Below, piece after piece: positions 27,211 through 38,982 of a stretch of DNA of 64,000 nucleotides (positions are counted from its first letter, which is position 1; each line of letters begins with the position of its first letter). The notes under the pieces were generated by a model, which searched no databases, had not been told where the DNA came from, and saw only the letters and a list, made by a program, of their open reading frames with translations. Source of the stretch: Nipponacmea schrenckii. Its lineage: Eukaryota > Mollusca > Gastropoda > Lottiidae. The position numbers and the translations under genes are program-made. The stretch is from contig CM060199.1 in NCBI GenBank assembly GCA_030562195.1, forward strand, positions 30,710,338-30,774,337, in the 5' to 3' direction.

Positions 27211-28367
27211 ATTGTATTTGGAGTTTCATAATTTTGATTCAGAAAGTGTGTTTTGATATGCATGTTTACTTAATTGCACCATTTAGTAAATTTATCTTAC
27301 TTGGCATGTGAATAGAGTTGAGAAGGATTTATTCAATAGAGAGGTGATATCAGGTGATTTAAGTTACACTCTTATTACTGTGACAAGTGTCACTCACTGA
27401 CAGTTAGAGTAAGCATTAGTCTGTCATTCCATCTTTAACTTTGAAATCAGGAAGTTTCCAGTCAGTAACTTTGTGAATGAGCAAACAAGGTAGTCACACA
27501 TTTTGCATATGTAAGATTTAGCCTATGTATGATATGGGGGTAGCTGGAGCTTTGTTGATAGGGTGTTTTGATATGTGGAATATAGAAATGTAATTATGTT
27601 CCAATTGACTTAGCTTAAAATGGTTTGGGATAATCTGTGAACCTTCAATTCCATAAAGGTGTTTGCCTAGAACAGATGGATCAAAGGATCCTTGGAACTT
27701 GTTTTGCATATATTTTATTTTCAAACAAAATATGATTACATATGTTTCTTATGCATTAAGTGATCCATCTTTCTAATTTCAGATATGATGTACAGGATTA
27801 AAAGGTTATCAGGATTATGAGGTGGATTAATGTTTCTATTACAATTTAACAAAGGTTGGTGCTACTTTATTTTGATTTACTTATATTTTTCCCCTTAAAA
27901 TCTTTACAGTTTTTAATAAACCTATTACAAAATTTAAATTGATAAGGCCTGAAATAAAATTCTGATATATCTATGAGATACCAAGCTCACGCTGTAACTG
28001 CTTTTCATAAAAGAATTAAAAGTTTCCAAAGTATGAGAAGGTATCTGATAGATAAATTAAGAAATGTGTTAGGAATTAGTGATATATATATATATAACCT
28101 ATGTTTGTGTTAAGAAACCTAAGCATCTTTACGTCATACTATAAGCTTGAATCATTATTACCGTAATCTTTATTACAATACCATGAATAAACTTACTGAT
28201 GTTCAAATTACAGACACATTCCAAAGACATTAGGCACCAACAATTGGAATATCAGTTTTTCTTGAGTTCCGTTAAAAGATGTATAGAACAAATTACATTA
28301 TGGACATTTTCTAAAATGTTTTCATTTAAATTAAAGTAAAACCTACAAATACCATTGATACCTTAAA

Positions 28368-29076
28368 TTGTCATTACTTCCACTTGTACAATCTTCTTTA
28401 ACTGTAGATAATTGAAAGTCAAATTGTCATTTCTTCCACTTGTACAATCTTCTTTAACTGTAGATAATTGAAAGTCAAATTTTCATTACTTCCACTTGTA
28501 CAATCTTCTTAAACTGTAGATAATTAAAAGTCAAATTTTCATTACTTCCACTTGTACAATCTTCTTTAACTGTAGATAATTGAAAGTCAAATTGTCATTA
28601 CTTCCACTTGTACAATCTTCTTGAACTGTAGATAATTGAAAGTCAAATTGTCATTACTTCCACTTGTACAATCTTCTAAAACTGTAGATAATTGAAAGTC
28701 AAATTGTCATTACTTCCACTTGTACAATCTTCTTGAACTGTAGATAATTGAAAGTCAAATTGTCATTACTTTCACTTGTACAATCTTCTTTAACTGTAGA
28801 TAATTGAAAGTCAAATTGTCATTACTTCCACTTGTACAATCTTCTAAAACTGTAGATAATTGAAAGTCAAATTGTCATTTCTTCCACTTGTTCAATCTTC
28901 TTGAACTGTAGATAATTGAAAGTAAAATTGTCATTTCTTCCACTTGTACTATCTTCTTGAACTGTAGATAATTGAAAGTCAAATTGTCATTACTTCCACT
29001 TGTACAATCTTCTAAAACTGTAGATAATTGAAAGTCAAATTGTCATTTAACTGTAGATAATTGAAAATCAAATTTT
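28368..29076. repeat. 56-bp minisatellite, about 12.6 copies
   Basis: Units contain TTGTCATTACTTCCACTTGT, ACAATCTTCTTTAACTGTAG and ATAATTGAAAGTCAAA, with a 56-bp period. Copies differ at the TTTAACTG position (CTTTAA, CTTGAA, CTAAAA), and the CTTGAA and CTAAAA variants alternate in part, hinting at a two-unit period. The last unit is truncated. Noncoding. Confidence 0.95.
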
Positions 29077-31540
29077 CAGTTTGAAAAGGGATACAGTCAG
29101 CTGAAATTTTGCCTTTTCAGTATGTATAGGAATTGCTTTTACCAATGACCTGGATAAATTTGTTGTTATTAATAAAAACGTATAATGTTAGTTGCGACTT
29201 TGATTGTCATCTCGGCTTTTGGATGTGGTATAAGTTAAGTTTCAAGTTCAATTGGCTATCAGTTGACTGATTTAGAAAACATTGAAATTGACTTCATCAT
29301 ATGATAAAAACAACAGAAATTGGCCAGTTTTCTGGAACCAATTTCAAGGTTGTCTATACTATTAGCTCTGTGTAGTATTTTTAAAAGGCTGAATTTCTTC
29401 GCTAGATTAGACCTAATCAAAAGATAAATAAATAAGAAATAACAAGCTAAGCTTTTGTTTTTCTTCGAAGATTAAATGAAGATGGAATAACATTTGAGTC
29501 AAGTTGATGGGGAAACCATTTGGTTGGCTCTATTACTACCTGTACTAGCTGACTATGTTTAATTATATTTTTCAATGCCACATTAGAACTCATCAAGGAT
29601 AATATAAATAAAAATAACAAGCTAGGTTTTCATGTTTTTAGATAGTAGTGATTTACTGATAGGGGGGCTTTGTATTGCCATACCAAATCTTTTGAGGTAA
29701 AAATTTTTGTCTTCAATGTAATGAGATTTATAAATTCAATATATATATTTTGCAAATTCACAAAATTTTGCTTAGAATAACATTTGTTAAGCCTTGTGGA
29801 TTGGTTTCAACCATGGACACAACAATAGGCATGATTTTGAGCCAAATTTGGCAACTTGGCATACATTTTCTACATTTATGAACAAATCAGTGCTTAAATT
29901 TAACATATTTTATCTGGAGATCACATATTCTATTCATCAGTCAGTAAATCAGCCAAGAAGCTGCCAATTATAAATTGATCAATTAGTGCACAATGCATCA
30001 TTTTTGTCATTTCTTGATGCTAGAAATGTTTTCATAGTCAATGAGCCATATCTTGTGGAGAAAGATTTGTAGGAAAAAACTGTCAGGTTCTGAATTTATA
30101 GAATTCCTTAACTAGGGTTCTGTCATAGTACATGCAACTTTAAAAGAACCATTAACAGTAAATGGTTGTTGTGCCCTGTTTGTTCCTTGAGAAGAGTTAA
30201 GTAGACTTTTTCCCTTTTTATGATCACTTTAGATCAACAGTAAACCAAAACATAAGCAAAATGTCTAGGTATTATATTTTACACAACTGGTATGAAACAA
30301 AAAGGTAACTACAAAAAGCTAATTATTTCTCAGCATGTCAGACCACCTTTTACCAAGTCTTTGTCACATCCTAGTATTTCGGTGCTTTGGTGAAGACATT
30401 TTTTTGTTTGAACACTTGAAGATGTCAGTGGTACAAGATGAAATTTCACATCATTGTATCAAAATATTACCAAACAATCACTCTGTGTATCCAGGGTGGA
30501 CTGCTGCATACCAAACTTGTCTAACATTGTTCTTAAGTTGTTTTGGGTACAATTGAAGTTATAGGTCTACCGTTTAGTTATAACAATAAGTTGTCCTTTA
30601 CTGATTTCTGTCCACTTTTCAACCAGAATTTTGAAGGGTGTATATGAAAATATTCTTGAAGTGTTATTTTTATTCTTATTTCAATATGACATAAAGCAAC
30701 CTATGGCTTGAATGAAATTAAAAGAAATATCCATATTTATAAGAATAACAAATTGGACTTTTAAGTATTCTTTGAAGCTGGCCAGTGACTAAAACTACAG
30801 GCATTGAGGTTAGGCTCTTATTTGAATTACATATTCTTATTGTGTACTTTATTTTTTTTATATCACTTGAAATTTCTTTTTACAAGGATCATTTCTTGTA
30901 ATTTAGTACAAAATGGTTTTTTTTTTCTGGAAATTAAGTAACCAAAGTGCTATATGAAAAACATTCATTATGGATAATATAGAATCTATGCCTATACTGA
31001 GATAATTTTGATGATGTATTTTTAAACATTCACACCTATTCACCAATTACTGAGATGTGTTCATGAACACTCACAAGCAATTAATTCAGTTCAATAAATA
31101 CAACTCTTTCAGTTTTCTCATTATTGAAATTTATGATTACTGAGTTGTATTTTTATGAGGTTTGACTATAACTTATAAGTAGCTATCAATTCTGGTAATA
31201 ATTTAACTGTCTTAAACTTCCCTCTCACAATATGTATCAATTTCTAATCTCATAATGACCTTTGTGGAATGATAAATGAATTTGATAATAATAAATTACT
31301 TAATCTGGTCTACATTTGTCAATGGTTACATTACCCAGTCTTCAGAATAAACATCCTGTAACTGTAATATCTACAATCTGAAATTAATAACACTTTTTCT
31401 ATCATTCGATACTCAGTTAGTGCCAAATATTGCTACAACTTTCTTGTATTGGCCACAAAATGTTGATTTTATACTTGTACAACAGAGAATGACTGCAGCA
31501 AAAGTCAGCATTGTTCATGAGAGCTTCAGTATAAGGAATA
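29077..31540. other. No gene seen
   Basis: AT-rich sequence. A 73-codon frame at 30335-30556 has no recognisable domain and is not called. Confidence 0.45.
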
Positions 31541-31544
31541 GATC

Positions 31545-31735
31545 TTATTTGCTTTATCATCTGAAAGAGCACAAGAGCTTAATATAATAATAATGATGAT
31601 TTTATTGCATAAGTTATGCCACAAGTAATCAAAGCAATACAAGAAAACATAACAAATAGGATACACAATGATGTAAATACAAAAGTTACAAAATACTAGT
31701 AGGCTACAATACATAAAAATAAATATAATTGATCG
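31545..31735 (-). mobile_element. Possible non-LTR retrotransposon 3' end
   Basis: On the minus strand, CTTGTGGCATAACTTATGCA leads into AATAAAATCATCATTATTATTATATT-like sequence, the pattern of a LINE 3' end with a short-repeat tail. No reverse transcriptase frame is present, so only a 5'-truncated tail would be retained. Confidence 0.4.
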
Positions 31736-32159
31736 TATACAAAAAATAAAAATTCCAAGTTACTACTTTAATACATATTGTAGAAATGATATCATAGTAT
31801 GTGTGATCAATCATTGAAAGCATGAAATATGAATTTGCTATATCACTTTTCAGATTTAAAATTTTACTTATATAATCTAAGGCTTTCTGAAATAGTGTAA
31901 TAAATAGACTTGACTTTGATATAGAGTCACAGGTGATTATAACACTGTTGATTTATCTGAATAGATTGTGTTACTATATCAACAGCAATATTCTTAAAAT
32001 ACCTTCACAAGAATGTGCAATAATAATACTAAGATATTTAAACACATATTTTGTTTGATTCGCAAGCGTTTTTTTTGTATACAGACAATCATGAAAGTGT
32101 CATAGTGAAATATGATTGAGAGTAAACAATTATATTCAGTTACCATTGAAAACAATAAT

Positions 32160-32335
32160 TGGCACTATATTAAATGATAGAGAGAGGGATGTTTCCTAAA
32201 CTGTATTTGCCATCATTGATATCCACTATTTATGTTTTGGGTATTCTTATATTACCATTGTTGTAACATTTGTACCATGGCTAATTGCCATATAGTGCCA
32301 ATAAATGAATTGAATTGAAATTGAATTGAATTTTT
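32160..32335 (+). mobile_element. Possible LINE 3' end with AATTG tail
   Basis: CATGGCTAATTGCCATATAG is followed by CAATAAATGAATTGAATTGA and a further TTGAA-type repeat, a typical LINE tail made of a short simple repeat. Only the 3' end is present, about 270 bp upstream of the presumed leader acceptor of Sema5. Confidence 0.45.
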
Positions 32336-32603
32336 CATATTCTTAAACATACATGAGAACTCAAAATTACATTAATGTTATCATTTGATTGATGCAGTAC
32401 ATGGTGCCCAAAGGTGCATAAGTAAAGAATTCTATGCAATGTTTAAAAAAAAAAACAAATATCCCTTCCATAAAATGCAGCAGAAAGACTACCAAACATT
32501 GTGGAAAGGCCAATCATTTCAAATTTTGTCAAACTTAGGATTAGGATTTGAAATTGTCAATGTTCTGCTACATTCATTACAGGTTCTTGTTGTCTCTTTT
32601 CAG

Positions 32604-32672
32604 ATGTAAATGCCCAATCTGAGGAGATAAATATTTAGAAATGTAAGGTTTTGGGGTAGGAATAGGTAAAGA
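32604..32672 (+). promoter_or_regulatory. Sema5: Presumed Sema5 5' leader with three tiny uORFs
   Basis: A pyrimidine-rich tract ending in CAG at 32601-32603 looks like a splice acceptor, so the exon with the start codon probably begins at 32604, preceded by an upstream noncoding exon I cannot locate. The 69-nt leader has three upstream AUGs: a start immediately followed by stop at 32604-32609, a seven-codon frame (stop included) at 32610-32630, and a second start-stop at 32641-32646. If the acceptor is not used, the leader is simply longer. The acceptor is inferred from sequence only. Confidence 0.45.
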
Positions 32673-32805
32673 ATGATTGTAAAATGGAATATTGGGTTGA
32701 TATTAATTGTCAGTACACTATGTATCTTACCTTCACCATGCTACACTGAAGAAGAAGAAAAATGCCTCCATAATCCTTTTGATTTTACCAGGACATCTTA
32801 TGATG
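32673..32805 (+). CDS. Sema5: Sema5 exon 1: signal peptide
   Basis: The start at 32673 is chosen because the frame then begins with Lys-4 and a hydrophobic run at residues 7-19 followed by Pro/Ser/Cys, a typical secretory signal with cleavage likely near residue 25 before an acidic EEEEK stretch. The exon encodes 44 codons plus one base and ends at a strong donor (GATG|GTGAG). The phase-1 end joins exon 2 to restore an Asp codon. Its last 33 nt and the donor are repeated 136 bp downstream. No in-frame AUG extends it, since stops precede it. Confidence 0.82.
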
Positions 32806-33040
32806 GTGAGTTGTCAATTTATTCTTAACTGAATATGTCTCTCAAAATATGTTTTTAGTTTGTGTTTCCTTTTCTTAATATATATTAGGTTACATTTTTA
32901 ACTTGATGATCCTTTTGATTTTACCAGGACATCTTATGATGGTGAGTTGTCATTTTATTCTAAAATATGTGCCTCAAAATATGTTTTTAGTTTGGCTATC
33001 CTTTTCTTAAGAAATATTAGTTTACATTTTTAACTTGATG
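32773..33040 (+). repeat. Tandem duplication of exon 1 end plus splice donor
   Basis: Copy 1 is 32773-32908 and copy 2 is 32909-33040, a 136-bp period. The first 44 nt of each copy (33 nt of exon 1 coding sequence and 11 nt of intron with the GTGAG donor) are identical, while the intronic remainder differs by substitutions and small indels. Copy 2 carries an acceptor-like tract ending in CCAG at 32927, so a 14-nt microexon 32928-32941 is formally possible and would shift the frame. Using the second donor from exon 1 would meet a stop within a few codons. Confidence 0.9.
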
Positions 33041-36000
33041 GGATTCAATTTTAGCTGAATGTATATCTTCAATATGATCATCAGAAAAACTGCCTGCAAA
33101 TTTTAACATTCCATAAAGTCAGATATAAATTCTGAATAGTACCTGGAAATACATGTATTTAGAGTTTTGTATTTAGACGTCTGTATATCCCTTTACAAAA
33201 TTGGAGTCTTCAAATTTTCAGAATATTTGCTAACCCTCAGATCTTCCATCTTCCATCATACATCAGATCTTTCAGAATATTTGATGATTTTCAGATCTTT
33301 AAATATTTGCTAATTTTGGGTTCTTTCAGAACATTTGAAATCTTAATTATTAATTTCGTGGTTTATTTATGAATTGTCTATGAAAACTTTGAGAATGATG
33401 AATGAATGATTCTCAACCACCTGCGCGTGTACATTTCAACCTCTTATAAACAAAATTTGAGAATGTTGGGGTAAGAAGTGTGTGAAATCAAGCCATCAAC
33501 CTAATTAACTTTCTGAAGGTTAAACCACTTAATTAACTCTTCGCCTTTTAGTACTTTTTCATGTAAATTACAACTTTAATAATGTTGAATTGACAGGAGC
33601 TTATCTCTTGCTGCCTTCACATGTTTTGGATACAAAATATGAAGTCAAGACAGCATTAAGGTTTTCTAACCTGTATAAGATTTAATGTACATAACTTGCA
33701 ATTTAAAACAAACTGATTCCCCTGTAAAATTAACATCAAATATAAGCTACAAGGATCCTTGATGCATGTATAATAGCCAGAAAACTATCTTGAATCTCCT
33801 AAATATTTACAAACTTTAAGGACTTGGCTGAGAAATCTTAAAAGACTTCAATATGCATGAAAAAGAGAACAGAAAATTAATTTTGAAATCTTGTGTTTGA
33901 AAGATCATTTTTGATTGCTGTATTTTTCAGCCTTATTTGCAGTCATGGTTGATTGCAACTCAGAAATTTGGCTTTTGATTTTTTTTAAATCAATGTTATT
34001 ACAGTTTTCAAAAATTTACAGAAAATATATGCAAAGTATCTTTATATATTTAAAAATGTCAAACTTTCTTAAGTTCAAGATAAGAAAGATATAAGTATTT
34101 AGAGATTAAGTTTGAATCTAATATTTGTGCCGTCTGCTACAGTACTTACGAAATTATTAATTAACAACTCAGTAACGAAAAATGTTGATAATGGTACCTA
34201 TGTTTAGAACAATGTTAGATAAAAGTAGTAACGTAGGGTGAACTATTTGACTTTGAATCTATGGTCATTAGTATTTATTAGTAATAATTAGTAGGTTACT
34301 ATTACTATTTCTTATTACACCTGTTACTAATACTTCTTTAAGTCACATCAGTGTTTTTGTAGATCCACTATATATTCCTGGTAATGTTTCTTAATGAAGG
34401 TGGAAGTAGCGCAGACAAGCCACGAACATTTTCTAAGCCTACATGATAATGCACCTTTGTCTAGATCTACACCTCTGTTGACATAATATGTAATATTTTG
34501 ATAGGAAAGCTGTTTATAATTTTTTGTGACTTTGTATAAGCCATTTATATGTAACCTTTGCAAATACTGTCGTACAACATTACAGTGAGTTTTGTGTTAT
34601 AAATCGTTTCTGAAACACTTTTGAAAACTGTACAAGAACCAATTCTGTGAAATTGAATTTTAAATACCTTCTGGTTTTAAGAATCAGATCTGTTAGTTTT
34701 TATAGATTTACAGAAATCTTCAGCTTTGAAGGAAGGTTATGTCAATTTAGTTAATAAGGATTGGTTTTTGGCAATCACTCAAAATAATTATTATCTAAGA
34801 CTGCACAATTCTACTACAAGCAAAGAGAGTGCATTGCGTTATATTACGATTATATCTCTGAGGGCATATGGAACAACATTTCTCAATTTGATCGGCAATT
34901 GTTTATTTGAAATGTAATCCGAAAATGATAAAATGCGAAAAGGAAATAGCTACAATTCTGACACAAACTGTTTATGAGATTATTCTGTGCTTTCAAGAGT
35001 TTTCTCTATAAAAATGAAGACTTGGCAAGGAAATGGGTAAATTAAGATTTAATCAGCTGGTGGAATTAGAGTTATTCTATTTATTACGTCTTTTATGAGA
35101 ATTAGATAGTCTGAATTTTCTTTCTAATTTTCTTATTGATTATTGTAGAACCCAATGGAACAATTAAAGAGACCAAAAGTGATTTTGTTGTTTCCTAATG
35201 CCTTTGGGCGTGAGGTAGACTTATAGCCTATACTTGCACTATGATGATTTTCTGTCTAACATCTGTTGGCTAGCAAGATATGATGCATATATCACATGCA
35301 CCATATTGCTTTGCTGGAATATCAAGGGCTACAGATGGCTGATGGGAAATTATTATAGAGGAAATTGAAGATATAAGGTGTCTGATAAACATATAGCCTT
35401 AGCTATAGCCTTTTTTGTACAACTTAAGATGATTTCATAATAGGCTACATATAGTACTGCTTATGTCGAAGTATTTACCTGGTCCCGCGGACTTCGAGAT
35501 AACGAGATTCTACTGTACTTTGTTACTTAGAACCCATAAGACCTCATTGGCATGTTCTAAATGAGGGTTGTTGGCTGATTTTGAAATCCATATATTCAGC
35601 ACTTACTGTTAGTAGTACCCCTTTGGCCTTCACTCTTTATAATTGAAATTTAGAGATCAAAAAGCCCCATTAAGGAAATAGATAAATAAGGTCTTGCAAT
35701 TCAAAATATTTTGACTGTATTGCTATATGTATATGTATGAAAAGTTGTACCAGTACCAAACTTGTTCTTGTAAGTCAAGTTAACAAATGACTGGTAATTT
35801 GATAAGATTAATTAGACTACTAACTGAAATGGTGCAGACATACTCATGATTTAACAAGATTAAAGAGCATCAGCTATTAGGTTCATGAAATATAATTAAG
35901 GCATGTTTCTCACCAACGTACATTCAGGTTATCTGTTACATCAAAAAAGTCTACGTAAGAGTAAAAAACATATTGGCTAAGTTTGAAATTGCGTTACGTA

Positions 36001-38300
36001 ATGTAGGAATTGTGTTATTGGCAAGGTCTTAGTAGTGCAATCCAAGTTGATGCAAAGGAGTCTGGAGGGTTTCATGTCCATAATTTTAACTACAAATCCT
36101 TAGGTTTCATTGTTTTTTAAAAGGGCTCTTTTCCTTTATGACCCTCTTGAAAATTGGAAATCAATGTTATAAGCAGCTCAATGCTTTTATTAGAATGTCA
36201 AACACCATGCATAACAGCAAAACGGCTAATCCATTGGACAATAGTGTTCTCACTAGACCTTAAAATGAATCTGGTGAAAGTGCTCTGGTCATTTTCCACA
36301 TTGAAATTCAATACAAGGTTGAAGAGTTGGATCTTGAGCTATCAAAGGTATTTATAAACCATTATTAAGCAACAGGTTCCAATGAGATTCTTTCAATTTG
36401 AAAGTATAAAGCTATATAAATCAGTTGAACTTACTTCTAAGTTTATTTAGAAATCTATTAAAAATAGTTTTATTAGTTAAGCAGGCCAGTAATAAGAAAT
36501 CAAGTACAACCATGCTAAGTTAGAAATAGAAATTAACTAGCCAGCCTTCCCATTACATCAAGTTTAAATACCTATCAAGGTCAAATGCCAGAGAAATGAT
36601 TACCTTTTAATGATGATAGTGGTCTGTGCTAGTTTGAGGTCTTGAGCTTAGATTACTGGGTGAACGTTTTTATTTCTACTATTTTAAAGCTGTTGATCTT
36701 CTTTTGCTGGGCAGTAAAATATTAGCAAAATGGGATAATGTAGGTTTAATAGGTAAAGATAAGGCATATTCTCACTTAGTTTCACTCTTCAGTTGCAAAT
36801 AAGCGCTTTAAGCCTTTGAATGAAGGATTATATTCGTCATACATCCATTATCTCATTGGGTAAATGAAGATTGGCAATGTTACTGAGTGTGTAAAGAAGA
36901 AACATTCCTTAATTTTGATTCTCAGCTAACAAGAAATCATTAACATACTCAAACCTATCTAGTTTTCACCCGATTCTGAAGTTCATAGCAAGGATTAAAG
37001 CAAGCATAACTAAATTTGCCACTTTAAATTCTCTGATTTAAAATATAACCTTCATGTGGCAGCCTGGAAACCTAATGTTGTACATGTATTAGACAGGGAA
37101 ATTACATCATTCTGTACTTCCAGACAGTGGCATTGATTCAATTTCATTATTAAAAAAACATGTTCACCTTAATTTGTCATGTTTTTTTAATATTGAAATA
37201 AGAGTTTATGTTAGTATTTCAGGTTCTGGTAGAAACCTGTTCAACCTTAGACACAACATTAGGTTTTAATCAAACACAGCATTACCACTTTAAAAAAGAA
37301 GGTTGTTGAAAAGCATCTCAAGTCTAATAATTTTTAATCACAATTATCCATATGGTTCTACTTATATTGAATGCATCTAGTACTAGTGGTATTGACTCTA
37401 GAAAGCATTTTCATTTGCTGTCTTTCTTAGGCAGAAGTGACTTTTGGAGCTTATTTAGGGCGAATTTTGCAGAGGATGTAGAGAAATGACAGTGCCATGA
37501 CTAGAACTTGTGGTCATATTTAAAATGATGTACTGCAAAATGCAATTTATTCTGGAAGGTGTAAAGTTATGATTATGTATATTTAAATAATAAGATAAAT
37601 AATGTCACTATCTGTAGTAATGTATAGTTTTCTAAATATCATTTGGCACCATGCCTAACAGATGCAGTATTGCAGTTGTAGTATTTATCGAACCTGTTTA
37701 CCTACTTTTCCTTGACACCTACATCTTTAAGAAATTGGTTGATTCTGTCAGTTCTTTTAAGATAATTTATCCACTGATTCCAATGAAAAAGATACATCGT
37801 TTTTAGAACATCTAAATTGACTCTTAGAAAATACAAATTTTTAAAAATGCATCATGAATTTGATTATTAGAAGGCCTATGTACATGATTTTTAGAATTTG
37901 CAAAAGAATGTTGATGAGATCACGTAACTATTAGTAAATACAATACAACTTAAAGGTCTGGATTGAAGTTCTTGGGAGACAGAGGATCTAGTAGGAAAAT
38001 GAACATAATGACATAATTTTCCATGCCTCAATCATAAATATCAGACTTATTTGACTTGGTCTGTAGTCTGTTTTAAAAGAACATGTGCTCCACAATGGTA
38101 CTCTATTATGTTAACATGTGTTTTGATTGTTGTAAAGACAATAGAAGTACAACATTGTCATGTTTATTGTTATAACTAACCTAAACAAATTTATTATTCA
38201 ATATGTCTAAACTCATGTTCAACATTATGTTTACACTTATTTTGTCACATTAATATCAAATAAATTAGTATTCAACATTCAGATATTATTCCATTTTCAG
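33041..38300 (+). other. Sema5 intron 1 (rest)
   Basis: This is most of the 5.5-kb intron between exons 1 and 2. It holds a short degenerate repeat of a TTTCAGAATATTTG-like motif (about 33217-33340) and a pogo-like transposon tail near 35.5 kb. I see no further coding exon; short ORFs here have no recognisable domain. It ends in ATTCCATTTTCAG, a good acceptor, at 38300. Confidence 0.7.
35461..35516 (+). mobile_element. Possible pogo/Tigger-type transposon end
   Basis: The stretch with GCGGACTTCGAGATAACGAG followed by an ATTCTACTGTA-like end resembles the terminal sequence of pogo/Tigger-type (Tc1/mariner superfamily) elements, which typically end in a 'TTCGAGATAACG...TACTGTA' pattern. Only one end is seen and no transposase frame is nearby, so it would be a relic. 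The assignment is from recalled motif similarity. Confidence 0.35.
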
Positions 38301-38400
38301 ATATAATTAATAGTGTTGATTTATTTCAACATTCAAATATAATTGGTTATGTTCAGATGGTGATTGACATTGAAAGTAATCAGCTACTTCTTGGTGCAAG
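38301..38400 (+). CDS. Sema5: Sema5 exon 2: start of Sema domain
   Basis: The exon is bounded by CATTTTCAG and AAG|GTAAGT. It encodes the region leading into the first Sema-domain blade. The final residues include LLLGAR, matching the family motif LxVGAR before the first conserved 'NxLFRL' strand. Entry is phase 1 and exit phase 2, completing an Arg codon with exon 3. Confidence 0.9.
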
Positions 38401-38580
38401 GTAAGTGCATTGAGAAAGCAATATTTGCTTATTTTCTTTGACTACCCTTTTTAAGAGTTTATTTTTTTCACAATATTTAAGCTATAGGACCTATAATATA
38501 GGCTATATAATGAAAATGATTTTTTAATAACAAAAGTCAGATTTAACCATTAATTTTTGGAATAAAAATGTCCTTTGTGG

Positions 38581-38848
38581 GGTTCTATAGCACAGCGGTT
38601 GGAGCATTGGTTCTTTATGTCATGACCTCATTTGCTGGGATAATGTTGGACGTGTGTTCTAATCTCAATTGTCATCTTCACTCATAATTCCAGTCCACCC
38701 AGCTGTAAATGGGTACAGATAATCTGGGAAAGATCGATGCTTAGAGGTTTGGCCAAGGACCAGCTCGTAGAAAGGATCCCTGTCACTTGTGAACCTAAGT
38801 TGTTATCCTTGTAAAAAATAGTTGTTTCTTTCTATTCTTTTTTTTTGA
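38581..38848 (+). mobile_element. tRNA-derived SINE, + orientation, full copy
   Basis: The head has an A-box-like TAGCACAGCGG (38588-38598) and a B-box-like TTCTAATC (about 38657-38666). It is followed by a body with CAGCTGTAAATGGGTAC and GGCCAAGGACCAGCT, then a T-rich tail ending near 38848. The same body recurs at several other places in the window. Polymerase III promoter boxes plus a dispersed body define a SINE. It sits wholly in the 479-bp intron 2, and its tail ends about 30 bp before the exon 3 acceptor. Confidence 0.85.
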
Positions 38849-38879
38849 ATTTCACTCATTTTCTGAAATTTGTTTCCAG

Positions 38880-38982
38880 GGATTGTTTATTTCGTCTGTC
38901 ATTAGATGATCTATCTGAAATTGAATTAGCAGAATGGAAACCAGAAGACCCATCCAATTGTATGTTTAAAGGCCAAGCTCAG
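38880..38982 (+). CDS. Sema5: Sema5 exon 3: Sema domain
   Basis: It encodes an Arg-Asp-Cys-Leu-Phe-Arg-Leu strand followed by SLDDLSEIELAEWKPED and a Cys-containing loop, equivalent to 'NYLFRLQLEDLSLIQAVEW' of vertebrate SEMA5A. Acceptor TTTCCAG is at 38879 and the donor CAG|GTAATT. It enters in phase 2 and exits in phase 0. The acceptor region lies immediately after a SINE tail. Confidence 0.92.

Noticed and set aside
28368..29076. CRISPR-like array
   Set aside because: The 56-bp units are contiguous with no unique spacers, and the genome is animal; this is a minisatellite.
30335..30556. 73-codon ORF with several Cys
   Set aside because: No recognisable domain, no bordering splice sites of quality and no upstream context.
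38581..38660. tRNA gene
   Set aside because: Only A- and B-box-like sequences are present without a cloverleaf, and the rest is a dispersed SINE body.
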